Assembly (NCBI GenBank): GCA_963820955.1
Contig: CAWGCA010000040.1
Span: 1 to 64,000, forward strand
Length of the DNA stretch: 64,000 nt
Source: CAWGCA01 sp963820955
GTDB lineage: Bacteria; Pseudomonadota; Gammaproteobacteria; Chromatiales; Chromatiaceae
Direction: 5' to 3'
In this document: one piece after another, positions 26,589 to 34,807 of the stretch
Position numbering within the stretch: the stretch's first letter is position 1
Layout: the number at the start of each line of letters is the position of its first letter
The notes under the pieces: generated by a model
What the model was told of the DNA's origin: nothing
Seen by the model: only the letters and a program-made list of their open reading frames with translations
Database searches by the model: none
Position numbers and translations under genes: made by a program

Positions 26589-27440
26589 TTATCTCACGTT
26601 CTGCTTGAAAGCGGGGACCTGCGCGTTCCTGGCCTGGGAAAAATTAGCGAAGGTGATATTTACCGTGACTAAAGACACGCCTTCGAAATTGGCGCCGGCA
26701 ACGTTGGCGTGGCGCAGCACGGCCCCCATCATCTGTGAGCCCGAGAAATTCGCTTCAGCGAGGTCCGCGCGATGGAAGTTGACGTCCCGCAGCGCAACGC
26801 CCCGTGCATCAGCGCCGATCAGGCTTGCCTCCCGCATATTGGCAAGATTCAAAACAGAGGGGAAACAGTCGTCACCACCGAGTATTACCCGGTCCATCCG
26901 GGCCTGTACCAGATTGGCGCCATTCATGTGAGTGTTGCAAATGATCGCATCGCTCAGATCCGCTCCGCGAAGGCGCGCTTCAATCAGGAGTGAACCCTGA
27001 ATATTGGTTCGCGACAGTTTTGCCTCCTGGAAGCAGGCATCGGTCAGATCAGTTCTTATCACAATCGCGTCCGAAAGATTGGAGCCATGAAGATCCACAT
27101 AGCGCATGTCGCATGACTCCAGACGGACCCCCTGCATAGCACAATTGGTTGCGACGGCGCCACTGCCCGGCGAGCCGTCGCTCAGCTTTGCCTCCTCAAA
27201 GATCGCTCCGTTGAGATTGGCTCCATCGAGGTGGGTACGAATCAGTATCGTTGCCTTGAATCGGGCCCCCGACAAGTCTGCCCCCCGAAGGTCGGCTTCC
27301 TGCAGCCAGGCATTAGTGAGATCGGCATTGCGCAGGTCGGCGCCGTCGAGGATGTCGTCTCGCAGGTCGGCACCGATCAGGCTGTCTCCTTCTACCGTTC
27401 GCAAGATCTGTCCTGTCTCTTTGTGTCTGATTTCGATCAC
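26589..27440 (-). CDS. Pentapeptide-repeat protein
   Basis: 283 residues, nearly all built of A(D/N)Lxx-type pentapeptide repeats (ADLRDDILDGADLRNADLTN, ADLRGADLSGARF, ANLNGAIFEEAKL and so on), which form a right-handed quadrilateral beta helix. The first 15 residues (MIEIRHKETGQILRT) form a short non-repeat head. Members include Qnr and MfpA, which mimic DNA and protect gyrase, but many have no known role. Residues alone do not show which applies. The start codon overlaps the stop of the RND permease gene by four bases (ATGA), so the two proteins are translationally coupled. Confidence 0.9.
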   Translation of the reverse strand: MIEIRHKETGQILRTVEGDSLIGADLRDDILDGADLRNADLTNAWLQEADLRGADLSGARFKATILIRTHLDGANLNGAIFEEAKLSDGSPGSGAVATNCAMQGVRLESCDMRYVDLHGSNLSDAIVIRTDLTDACFQEAKLSRTNIQGSLLIEARLRGADLSDAIICNTHMNGANLVQARMDRVILGGDDCFPSVLNLANMREASLIGADARGVALRDVNFHRADLAEANFSGSQMMGAVLRHANVAGANFEGVSLVTVNITFANFSQARNAQVPAFKQNVR

Positions 27441-30400
27441 AGATGCTCCCCTTTTTTCAAACGAATTCCCAGGCGAGTCGGTCGCGATCGGTTTTTACTT
27501 TGGGTCAGCGCCTGGTCGGGTGTGGCAGTGGCGGTTTGTAAATCCGTATGGGCCGTATGACTTTCTGTTCGTGGGGGCTTCACCTGTTGTGTTTGCGTTT
27601 GTTCGTTTCTATCTATGGCCTGGGTTTTCTTGGTAGTTCGCTTTTTCCGAGCTGTGCTCTTTACTTGCCCCCCCTGTCGATCAGTTGGCGCCGTGTCGTA
27701 GGCGGGGCCTGTACTCGCTATCGACGTTCCATCGCTTTCCTCTACTCCTGCTCCATTCCCCCTGGAGGAGGCGCCGGCTTTCTTTCTGGCTGTGCGCCTT
27801 TTTGCAGTGCCCGAACGACCCTTTCCCTTGTTTTTGGTGTTGATGTTCGGCCTGTCAGCGGTGGTTCTGCGCTTGCTCTTCGCCTCTAGCGGTTGCTCGG
27901 TCTCTGCTGCTTTTTCGAAGACGCCTGGGGTTGCGGCCGTGGCCGCACTGGCCACGGCCGGAGCACCATAGGCGGGCGTCGGTCCCCTCTGGCCTCCCTC
28001 TCCTCCGGCAGCAGGTGCTGCCGGGCCTCCGTTCGGAGCGCCGCCCCCTGGATTACGCGGGGGCGTACCTGTGGGAGGGAGAGGTGTCGGTCTACGAAAT
28101 CGTTGCAGCAGCGCGCGTAATGGGTGCCATACCAGCAACAGCAGGGCGCGCAGGATTCGATAAGCCCAGCTGCCTAGGGTAAACAGAATGCCCCATATTC
28201 TCATCCACAGGGGTGTAACCGCGGCAGCGGGAGTGCTATTGGCTACCACCACCTCCACTTCGGCAAAACGACCGGACAGTTCTATCTCGCCGTTCTCTGT
28301 CTCTTCCAGATAGAATTGCTTGCGTGCGCTGATGCAGCCCAGGGGGATTACTATCACGGCCATTATCGTGGCAACACCGGCGCCGAACAGGAGACTGACT
28401 GCCATTCCCTGGAAAATCGGGTCATTGATAATGGCCCAGGCCCCGGCCATCAAAGTCAGGGAGGTAATGAATATGGGCCGCATGCGGATTTCGGCACCGG
28501 CGACTGCAGCCTCCCTAACGCTCTTGCCTTTAGCCACCTCGATCTTCACAAACTCCACGATCAGGATTGACTGGCGCACTATGATGCCCCCGAGTGCGAT
28601 CATTCCAATCATGGAGGTGGCGGTAAATTCCGCGCCCATGATTAGGTGTCCGGGGATGATGCCAATGAGGGTCAGGGGAATTGGCGACATGATAAGCCCG
28701 GCCAGGGCAAAATTGCGGAATTCCCATACAATCAGGCCGTAGATCAACACCAGGGCGGCCATGAAGGCGAGCCCCATGTCGCGGAATGTCTCGTAGGTGA
28801 CGGTCCACTCACCGGTCCATTCGAATCCGGAGACCGAGTCCTCAGCCGGGGGGGCGATCAGTCCCCAGGGCATACCGCTGATCTGGACTCCGTCCGGAGT
28901 GGTGTAGTTTTCCAGCAGGTCCTCCACCCCGAACATGCCGTAAATAGGTGCCCCCAGGCGGCCCTCCATTTCCCCGACCACATACTCCATAGGGCGGAGA
29001 TCCTTGTGGTAGATGATGGGGTCTTCGTTCATTTTGACGAACCTGCCAAGCTCGGCCAGGGGTACCATCCCGCCGCCTTCGGAGCGTATCGGCAGGCTCG
29101 CCAGGGTGTGGACATGGGAACGCGAGGCGAGGGGAATCTGAATCACGATATAGGTGGGCTCCAGCACGGTGCCCCGTTTGACATCACCGATCTGAAAGCC
29201 GCCCATCGCCATCGCCAGGTTCTGGTTGATGGTGTCCACGGAAATACCGCGGCGTACGGTCTTTTCGGTGTCTACCTCGAATCGCCAGTATTGGTAAGTC
29301 TCGGCCATGTAATTGTCAGCATCGACAATATTGTCCACCTGCTCGAACATCCGGGTCAGGTCAGCCGCCACCGTGCGCCGCGTCTCTTCGTCCGGCCCGT
29401 ATACTTCGGCGACGACCGTTTGCAGGACCGGCGGGCCGGGAGGCATCTCGACGATTGCGATTTTCGCGCCCAGTCTTTGCGCCAGGGGCATCAGCAGATG
29501 GCGTGCTGCAACTGCGATTTCGTGACTGCCCCGCTCCCGCTCTTTTTTGTCTTTTAGCATCACCAGCAAATCGCCTTCCCAGGGTCGCTCTCGCAGGTAG
29601 TAGTGGCGCACCATGCCGTTGAAGTTAAACGGCTGTGCCGTGCCGGAATAGGTCTGAACTGCGGTGACCTCGGGTATTTCCCTCACTTTGCGTGCCAGTT
29701 GCCGGATTACGTTGACCGTCTTCGGCAGAGCGGTGCCCTCGGGCATATTGACGACGATGCTGAACTCGGGTTTGTTGTCGAAGGGCAGCATCTTGACCGG
29801 AACTGTTTTGGTGTAGAACAACACGCAGACAAGCGCGGTAAGTACGATGGTGCTGATCAGAAAAAGGATGCCCAGTTTACGATGTTCGATCAGTGGCAGT
29901 ATCAGCGGTCGATAGAGCCGGCTTACGAAGCGTCGTGATTTCTCCTCTCGCCTTTCTGCCTTCTGCAATGCGGCCATGCGAGGGCGTACACGCAGGGCGA
30001 ACCAGGGGGTGAAAACAAAGGCGGCGATCAGAGAGAAAAACATGGCCGAGGCGCCGAGCACAGGGATTGGGCGCATGTAGGGCCCCATCAGGCCGCTGAC
30101 CCAGCCCATGGGCAGCAGGGCGGCGATAATGGTGAAAGTGGCGAGGATGGTGGGATTACCGACCTCGTCCACGGCGCGAACCGCGTGGGCGATGGAGGTT
30201 TTACCCACTTCGAGCCAGTGGCGAAAGATGTTCTCCACCACCACAGTTGCGTCGTCGACCAGGATGCCGATGGCAAAAATCAAGGCGAACAGGCTGACTC
30301 GGTCGATGGTGTAATCCACCATCCAGGCCCACCAGATGGTGAGCAGGATGACGACCGGGATTACTGAGATAACGACGAAAGCGGCGCGTGCCCCAAGGCC

Positions 30401-31570
30401 GATGAGGCAGAGAATGGAGACGATGAAGGCGGCCTCGAACATCGCCTGCAGCAGCTCATTGACCTTGTCATTGGCGGTTTTTCCATAGTCGCGTGTGATC
30501 TCCATGTGCACGTTCGCAGGGATTAGGGCGCCCTTCAGCTTTTCCAGCTTATTGACTACCGCGCGGGCCACGGTGACCCCATTGGTCCCCTCCTTCTTGG
30601 CGATGGCAATGGTGACCGCCTGTTCGCCGTCTGCGTTGAGGGCGCCCTCATAGGCCGGCCCGCTGAAGTGCGTCACTACGCGGGCGGTGTCCTCCGGCAG
30701 GTGTTGTACCTTCGCGACGTCCTCAACGTAGATGGGTCGTCCATTGTGGATGCCGACCACCAGCCGGGTGATGTCCTGGGCGGTTTTCAGGAATGAGCCG
30801 GAATAGACATTGAAGGAGGAGCCGCCGGTCTCCGTGGCGCCGGTGGCAAGCTCGGAGTTGGCAGTTTGGATAGTGCGGGCGATTTGGCCAAGGCTGATGC
30901 CATAGCCTGCCAGCCGCTCCATCTGTACTTCAACACGGATCTGGTCTCTGCGCCCGCCCACAACGAAACCTTTGCCGGTATTCGGAACCGAGCCGAGTTC
31001 CTGCAACACATCGAGTGCAAGGGTTCGCAACTGGCTGTCGTCCACTTCTTTCGACCAAAGGGTGACCGTGACCACTGGTACATCATCCACCCCCACCGGT
31101 TTGACCAGCGGCATCTTGACGTCGGGCGGGACCTTGTCCATGTTGGACTGCAGTTTGTCATGGACCTTGACGATGGAGTCACCCATGTCTTCGCCGACCA
31201 GGAATCTGACCGTTACGATGGCGTTGCCGCGCATGGTCGCGGAATAGACGTGACGCACCCCGGGGATCTCCTTCATGATCCTTTCCAGGGGTTCGGTGAC
31301 TAGACTCTCGACCTGCTGTGCGGTTGCCCCGGGATATTGGACGAACAGATCGATCATAGGCACCGAGATTTGGGGATCTTCCTGCCGCGGCGTGAACAAA
31401 AGACCAAGCAGACCGACACAAAGGGCGCCGATCAGGAGCATCGGGGTAACGGGAGTGTTGATGAAGGCGCGGGCAATACGCCCGGCGAGTCCGGTGGCAG
31501 GATGGGGTGTTCTTCCCAGCGCGGGATCGGAATCGTTGTTTTCCGGTGTGTGGCCGCTGTTCTCGTCCAT
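27437..31570 (-). CDS. RND efflux permease with long basic, disordered C-terminal extension
   Basis: 1377 residues from the ATG at 31570; the frame is open further upstream (to a GTG at 31621) but that part is not family-like. About the first 1080 residues are a standard 12-helix RND pump: RQEDPQISVPMIDLFVQYPG, AIGILVDDATVVVENIF with the acidic pair in helix 4, and MIGMIALGGIIVRQSILIVE. After the last canonical helix there are about 296 more residues: a Trp-rich hydrophobic stretch (PLWMRIWGILFTLGSWAYRI), then about 218 residues of Pro/Gly/Ala and Lys/Arg/Thr-rich low complexity (RRTARKKAGASS, KSTARKKRTTKKTQ). RND pumps usually end near 1040-1060. No adaptor gene is adjacent. A pentapeptide-repeat gene overlaps the stop. 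Confidence 0.93.
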   Translation of the reverse strand: MDENSGHTPENNDSDPALGRTPHPATGLAGRIARAFINTPVTPMLLIGALCVGLLGLLFTPRQEDPQISVPMIDLFVQYPGATAQQVESLVTEPLERIMKEIPGVRHVYSATMRGNAIVTVRFLVGEDMGDSIVKVHDKLQSNMDKVPPDVKMPLVKPVGVDDVPVVTVTLWSKEVDDSQLRTLALDVLQELGSVPNTGKGFVVGGRRDQIRVEVQMERLAGYGISLGQIARTIQTANSELATGATETGGSSFNVYSGSFLKTAQDITRLVVGIHNGRPIYVEDVAKVQHLPEDTARVVTHFSGPAYEGALNADGEQAVTIAIAKKEGTNGVTVARAVVNKLEKLKGALIPANVHMEITRDYGKTANDKVNELLQAMFEAAFIVSILCLIGLGARAAFVVISVIPVVILLTIWWAWMVDYTIDRVSLFALIFAIGILVDDATVVVENIFRHWLEVGKTSIAHAVRAVDEVGNPTILATFTIIAALLPMGWVSGLMGPYMRPIPVLGASAMFFSLIAAFVFTPWFALRVRPRMAALQKAERREEKSRRFVSRLYRPLILPLIEHRKLGILFLISTIVLTALVCVLFYTKTVPVKMLPFDNKPEFSIVVNMPEGTALPKTVNVIRQLARKVREIPEVTAVQTYSGTAQPFNFNGMVRHYYLRERPWEGDLLVMLKDKKERERGSHEIAVAARHLLMPLAQRLGAKIAIVEMPPGPPVLQTVVAEVYGPDEETRRTVAADLTRMFEQVDNIVDADNYMAETYQYWRFEVDTEKTVRRGISVDTINQNLAMAMGGFQIGDVKRGTVLEPTYIVIQIPLASRSHVHTLASLPIRSEGGGMVPLAELGRFVKMNEDPIIYHKDLRPMEYVVGEMEGRLGAPIYGMFGVEDLLENYTTPDGVQISGMPWGLIAPPAEDSVSGFEWTGEWTVTYETFRDMGLAFMAALVLIYGLIVWEFRNFALAGLIMSPIPLTLIGIIPGHLIMGAEFTATSMIGMIALGGIIVRQSILIVEFVKIEVAKGKSVREAAVAGAEIRMRPIFITSLTLMAGAWAIINDPIFQGMAVSLLFGAGVATIMAVIVIPLGCISARKQFYLEETENGEIELSGRFAEVEVVVANSTPAAAVTPLWMRIWGILFTLGSWAYRILRALLLLVWHPLRALLQRFRRPTPLPPTGTPPRNPGGGAPNGGPAAPAAGGEGGQRGPTPAYGAPAVASAATAATPGVFEKAAETEQPLEAKSKRRTTADRPNINTKNKGKGRSGTAKRRTARKKAGASSRGNGAGVEESDGTSIASTGPAYDTAPTDRQGGQVKSTARKKRTTKKTQAIDRNEQTQTQQVKPPRTESHTAHTDLQTATATPDQALTQSKNRSRPTRLGIRLKKGEHL

Positions 31571-32117
31571 TGATCTGGTTACCCCTTCCAGCACATTCAG
31601 CTGTGCGCTACAGGTAAACACCCAGAAACGGGGCGAGGTTAGACTTGCCGGTACAGCATCCCAAGACTACCTGAACAGCGAGAACGCCGGCTCGATGAAA
31701 CTTCGCCCGATCCCAGGATCTTGGAAGCCATCCGAGCGGGGGAATTTGGCCTGCGCGCGCTTTCTTAAAGTTCGGTGGCGGATCGGGTAGCAACTGTTCA
31801 CGCTGCACACAGCTTCGAGTTGCTTCGATCTTCCGCGCTCCGACCCATCCCGCGAGAATTTTCCTATTCTTTATAATGTTAAGCGTAGTTTACAATGCCT
31901 GATCACTCAAGAAAGAAGCGGTTATACCCAAGCGTCAAGCCGACTTGTAGATCAGCGAAACCAACCTCCTTTCATTGCCACAGGTGTAACAGGTTGCGCC
32001 AGCCACCATAGTTGTTTTTCTGCATTAGATACATATAATAATATTACCTAATACGATATTAGCTTGTAGGTGTCCTGTCGCAGGTGCCAGCGGGCCTCAT
32101 GCTTTGGAAGGTATCTC
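31571..32117. other. 547-base gap upstream of the divergent RND permease
   Basis: I see no supported gene here. The region must hold the permease promoter (minus strand) and signals for the small plus-strand gene. A perfect TATAAT at 31872-31877 on the plus strand has no recognisable -35 box. The stretch from about 31855 to 32070 is more AT-rich than its surroundings. Confidence 0.5.
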
Positions 32118-32309
32118 ATGTTCTTCGATCACCTCACCCTTGCCGGAATCACCGTCGTCTCCTTCTATGCGGTGCTTCCAGTCTTGTTCCGAAAGGAATT
32201 TCTTTGGGTGGATGCCGAGCATGAGAGCGGTGAGGTTCCAATCGCTTCGCCGTTGCCGAATGAGGCCTTGCCGCAGCAGGAACTATCAAACAGTTACTCC
32301 GACTGCTAA
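32118..32309 (+). CDS. Putative small single-pass membrane protein
   Basis: 63 residues from the ATG at 32118, with GGAAGG six bases upstream, a good ribosome binding site. One hydrophobic segment (LTLAGITVVSFYAVLPVLF, about residues 6-24) is followed by a polar acidic tail (VDAEHESGEVPIASPLPNEA). I do not recognise a family. An overlapping longer frame (32104-32421) has an unlikely Arg/Ser/Cys-rich composition. The support is the start signal and the membrane-then-polar layout only. Confidence 0.4.
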   Translation: MFFDHLTLAGITVVSFYAVLPVLFRKEFLWVDAEHESGEVPIASPLPNEALPQQELSNSYSDC

Positions 32310-32567
32310 GGAAAAAACTGCCGTAGATTGTGTTTCTGCAGGCGGCGCCAGTAGGCTGGTTGAGCGGGCTATTTTGATCTGGACCGTTGGTGGCCGTAAT
32401 TGGTGCAACGGTAGACTGTAACTGGACTAAAATCACACTCTACTTTCCTTCTTTGCTGAGGCGCTGATTCCGCAACCTGACCGTTCGCGCCAGGCGATGC
32501 AAAGGCGCTCAGTCATTTTGCAGCTGCGAGGCAGCCTCTGTTCCTTGTCAGCTATCGTTGCTTTCGG
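32310..32567. other. Gap before the lipoprotein promoter
   Basis: About 260 bases without a convincing coding frame. Together with the promoter and leader that follow, the gap to the lipoprotein start is about 360 bases. I see no hairpin-plus-T terminator or repeat. Confidence 0.4.
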
Positions 32568-32595
32568 TTGAAGCCTTCGGAGGGTTTATTATACT
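32568..32595 (+). promoter_or_regulatory. Candidate sigma70 promoter for the lipoprotein-ligase-uvrD operon
   Basis: TTGAAG (32568-32573) and TATACT (32590-32595) are 16 bases apart, about 70 bases before the lipoprotein start codon. The three genes that follow have gaps of about 40 and 9 bases, so one transcript is likely. Confidence 0.5.
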
Positions 32596-32667
32596 GTCGT
32601 CGCAGATTGCCGATGGCCGTTGATGATATTGAACAACGGTTTTGTCCTGACTACAGTGGTGGATGAA

Positions 32668-33207
32668 ATGAGGAAACTGGTCTTTTTGGCAGCAGCACTC
32701 TTAATGGGGTGTAGTGAGCAGCAGATCCGCGATACGGATTCGCCTTATTTTCGTCTTCCAGTCGGTACGGTGGTGGAACTCAACCAACAGCTCGAAATGC
32801 CGGCGGAACGGACACGTATTTTTTTCCAACGCGGCGCGGTCTTGGGAAAGCAGGGTATCGATCTCTACTATCCGAGTTGCAACCTCGAGGTCCGAGACTT
32901 GAAGACCGAGGTCCAGTTGATCGAACCGGATAGTTTCGCCATCGTCCATACCCGTCAGGGCAAGGAATCCGTCGTCGCCTGGGACGGGATAAAGCTGGCG
33001 GGGCTGGGTTGGTCTTTTGATTTGGGCGGCGGGCCACCCATGGTTCACCGCTACTATCACTACCGGCTAGAGTCGGAGCGGCAGCCTCAGGTGATGCGAC
33101 TTACCTGCCGCGGTGCGCTGGCCGATCTATGGCAGGCGAAATCACCCACTCTGGCGGAGACGAAGGAGGCACTGGGAGAGGTGGCAACCATCCTTCTGGC
33201 ACCCTGA
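32668..33207 (+). CDS. Conserved-looking lipoprotein of unknown function
   Basis: 179 residues from the ATG at 32668 (GGTGGA upstream), which places a lipobox LLMGC (Cys15) right after a short signal. The remainder is predicted soluble and beta-rich, with FRLPVGTVVELNQQLEMPAE and YYPSCNLEVRDLKTEVQLIE. Two cysteines of the mature part (in PSCNLEV and LTCRGAL) could form a disulphide in the periplasm. I cannot assign a family. It precedes an acyl-CoA ligase gene by about 40 bases. Confidence 0.75.
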   Translation: MRKLVFLAAALLMGCSEQQIRDTDSPYFRLPVGTVVELNQQLEMPAERTRIFFQRGAVLGKQGIDLYYPSCNLEVRDLKTEVQLIEPDSFAIVHTRQGKESVVAWDGIKLAGLGWSFDLGGGPPMVHRYYHYRLESERQPQVMRLTCRGALADLWQAKSPTLAETKEALGEVATILLAP

Positions 33208-33247
33208 GCCGGCGACTGCGCACGATTTATGCCAGGTTGTTGGTATT

Positions 33248-34798
33248 ATGCAGATTACAGAGATACTTGCCCGCAACGCCCGGGTCTATGGCGACGAAGT
33301 TGCCCTGGTCGAGCGGGACCCCGCGGCTGATCGAAGGGTGGAAATCAGCTGGTCGGAATTCGACCGCCAGGCCAGCCGTTTCGCCAATGCCCTGCTTGCC
33401 CGAGGTATCGGCAAAGGTGAGCGGGTGGTCCATCTGATGATGAACTGCATCGAGTGGTTACCTGCCTATTTTGGCATACTGCGGGCCGGGTGCTGGGCGG
33501 TTCCTCTCAATTTTCGTTTTGAAGCGGACTTGATCCTGGCCTGCTCGCAACTGGCCGAACCCAAGGTATTTCTGTTTGGCGAGGAGTTTGTCGAACGGAT
33601 CACTGCAGTGAAGCCGGGGTTGGACAGCAGCGTGCTTCACTATGTTTTTTTGGGGCCGGAGGAACTGCGACCCGATTTTGCACAAAGCTATGCGGAGTTT
33701 GTCAGTGATGCCTCGGATATGGATCCTCGGGTGCCGCTGGAGATCACAGACGATGCCGGGCTGTATTTCACCTCCGGTACCACGGGACTGCCAAAAGGTG
33801 TGCGCCTGACCCATCGCAATCTGGAACACGCCTGTTACGTGGAAAATTTTCACCATGGGCAGACCCACAGAGACAATTTTCTCTGCATACCTCCGCTTTA
33901 TCACACCGGGGCCAAGATGCACTGGTTCGGCAATTTTATGGTCGGCGCCCGGGCGGTGATCCTTCGAGGGATTCGTCCCGAGTGGATCCTGCAGGCGATC
34001 TCGGAGGAGCAGGTGACCATTGTCTGGCTGCTGGTGCCCTGGGCCCATGATATCCTGATAGCCTTGGAGAGCGGTGAACTCGATCCGAGCTGCTATCACC
34101 TCGACCAGTGGCGCCTTATGCACATAGGCGCTCAACCGGTACCACCGAGTTTGATCCGGGACTGGAAGGCACTTTTTCCGAATCACGACTATGACACGAA
34201 CTACGGGCTGACCGAGTCTACCGGCCCTGGCTGCGTCCATCTGGGACTGGAGAACGGCCATAAGATCGGCGCCATCGGGATTCCCGGTTTTGACTGGGAA
34301 TGCCGCGTTGTCGATATCGACGGTAGTGACATGCCCGATGGGGAGCGGGGTGAACTATTGGTGAAAGGGCCTGGAATGATGAAAGAGTACTACCGGGACC
34401 CTCAGGCTACCGCAGAGGCCCTGCTAGACGGTTGGTTGCACACCGGAGACATCGTTCGCCGGGATGATGCCGGTTTCCTCTGGCTTGTTGACCGTAAGAA
34501 GGATCTGATTATCACCGGTGGCGAAAACGTCTCGCCGGTAGAGGTGGAGAATTTTTTTATGAACCACCAGGCGGTTCAGGATGTCGCTGTGATTGGCACA
34601 CCCGACTTGCGGCTGGGGGAACTGATTACCGCAATCATCCAGCTGAAGTCCGGGCATAAATTAAGCGAGCAGGAGGCGCTGGTATTTGCCGCCGGTCTGC
34701 CCCGCTATAAACGGCCCCGCCTGATCTACTTCGACCAAGTACCGCGCAATGCCACCGGCAAGATCGAAAAACCGAAGCTGCGGCAGAAATACGCCTAA
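33248..34798 (+). CDS. AMP-forming acyl-CoA synthetase/ligase
   Basis: 516 residues from the ATG at 33248, giving a start (MQITEILARNARVYGDEVAL) typical of the family; the frame is open further upstream but would overlap the lipoprotein gene. Adenylation motifs are TSGTTGLPKG (175-184), NYGLTESTGP, LHTGDIVRRDDAGFLWLVDR and the C-terminal catalytic lysine in NATGKIEKPK (Lys505). The enzyme activates a carboxylic acid, most likely a fatty or other acyl acid, to its CoA thioester through an acyl-AMP. The substrate is not readable from sequence. uvrD starts 9 bases after the stop. Confidence 0.92.
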   Translation: MQITEILARNARVYGDEVALVERDPAADRRVEISWSEFDRQASRFANALLARGIGKGERVVHLMMNCIEWLPAYFGILRAGCWAVPLNFRFEADLILACSQLAEPKVFLFGEEFVERITAVKPGLDSSVLHYVFLGPEELRPDFAQSYAEFVSDASDMDPRVPLEITDDAGLYFTSGTTGLPKGVRLTHRNLEHACYVENFHHGQTHRDNFLCIPPLYHTGAKMHWFGNFMVGARAVILRGIRPEWILQAISEEQVTIVWLLVPWAHDILIALESGELDPSCYHLDQWRLMHIGAQPVPPSLIRDWKALFPNHDYDTNYGLTESTGPGCVHLGLENGHKIGAIGIPGFDWECRVVDIDGSDMPDGERGELLVKGPGMMKEYYRDPQATAEALLDGWLHTGDIVRRDDAGFLWLVDRKKDLIITGGENVSPVEVENFFMNHQAVQDVAVIGTPDLRLGELITAIIQLKSGHKLSEQEALVFAAGLPRYKRPRLIYFDQVPRNATGKIEKPKLRQKYA

Positions 34799-34807
34799 TA
34801 TCAGCAG

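Noticed and set aside
28646..29557. Long plus-strand open frame opposite the RND permease
   Set aside because: A shadow of the minus-strand pump gene, with low-complexity His/Gly/Asp content and no start signal.
31872..31877. Perfect TATAAT in the gap upstream of the RND permease
   Set aside because: No -35-like hexamer at 16-18 bases and no TG extension, so I did not call a promoter.
32104..32421. 105-codon ORF overlapping the small membrane protein gene
   Set aside because: An Arg/Ser/Cys-rich composition untypical of proteins here, and no well-placed ribosome binding site.
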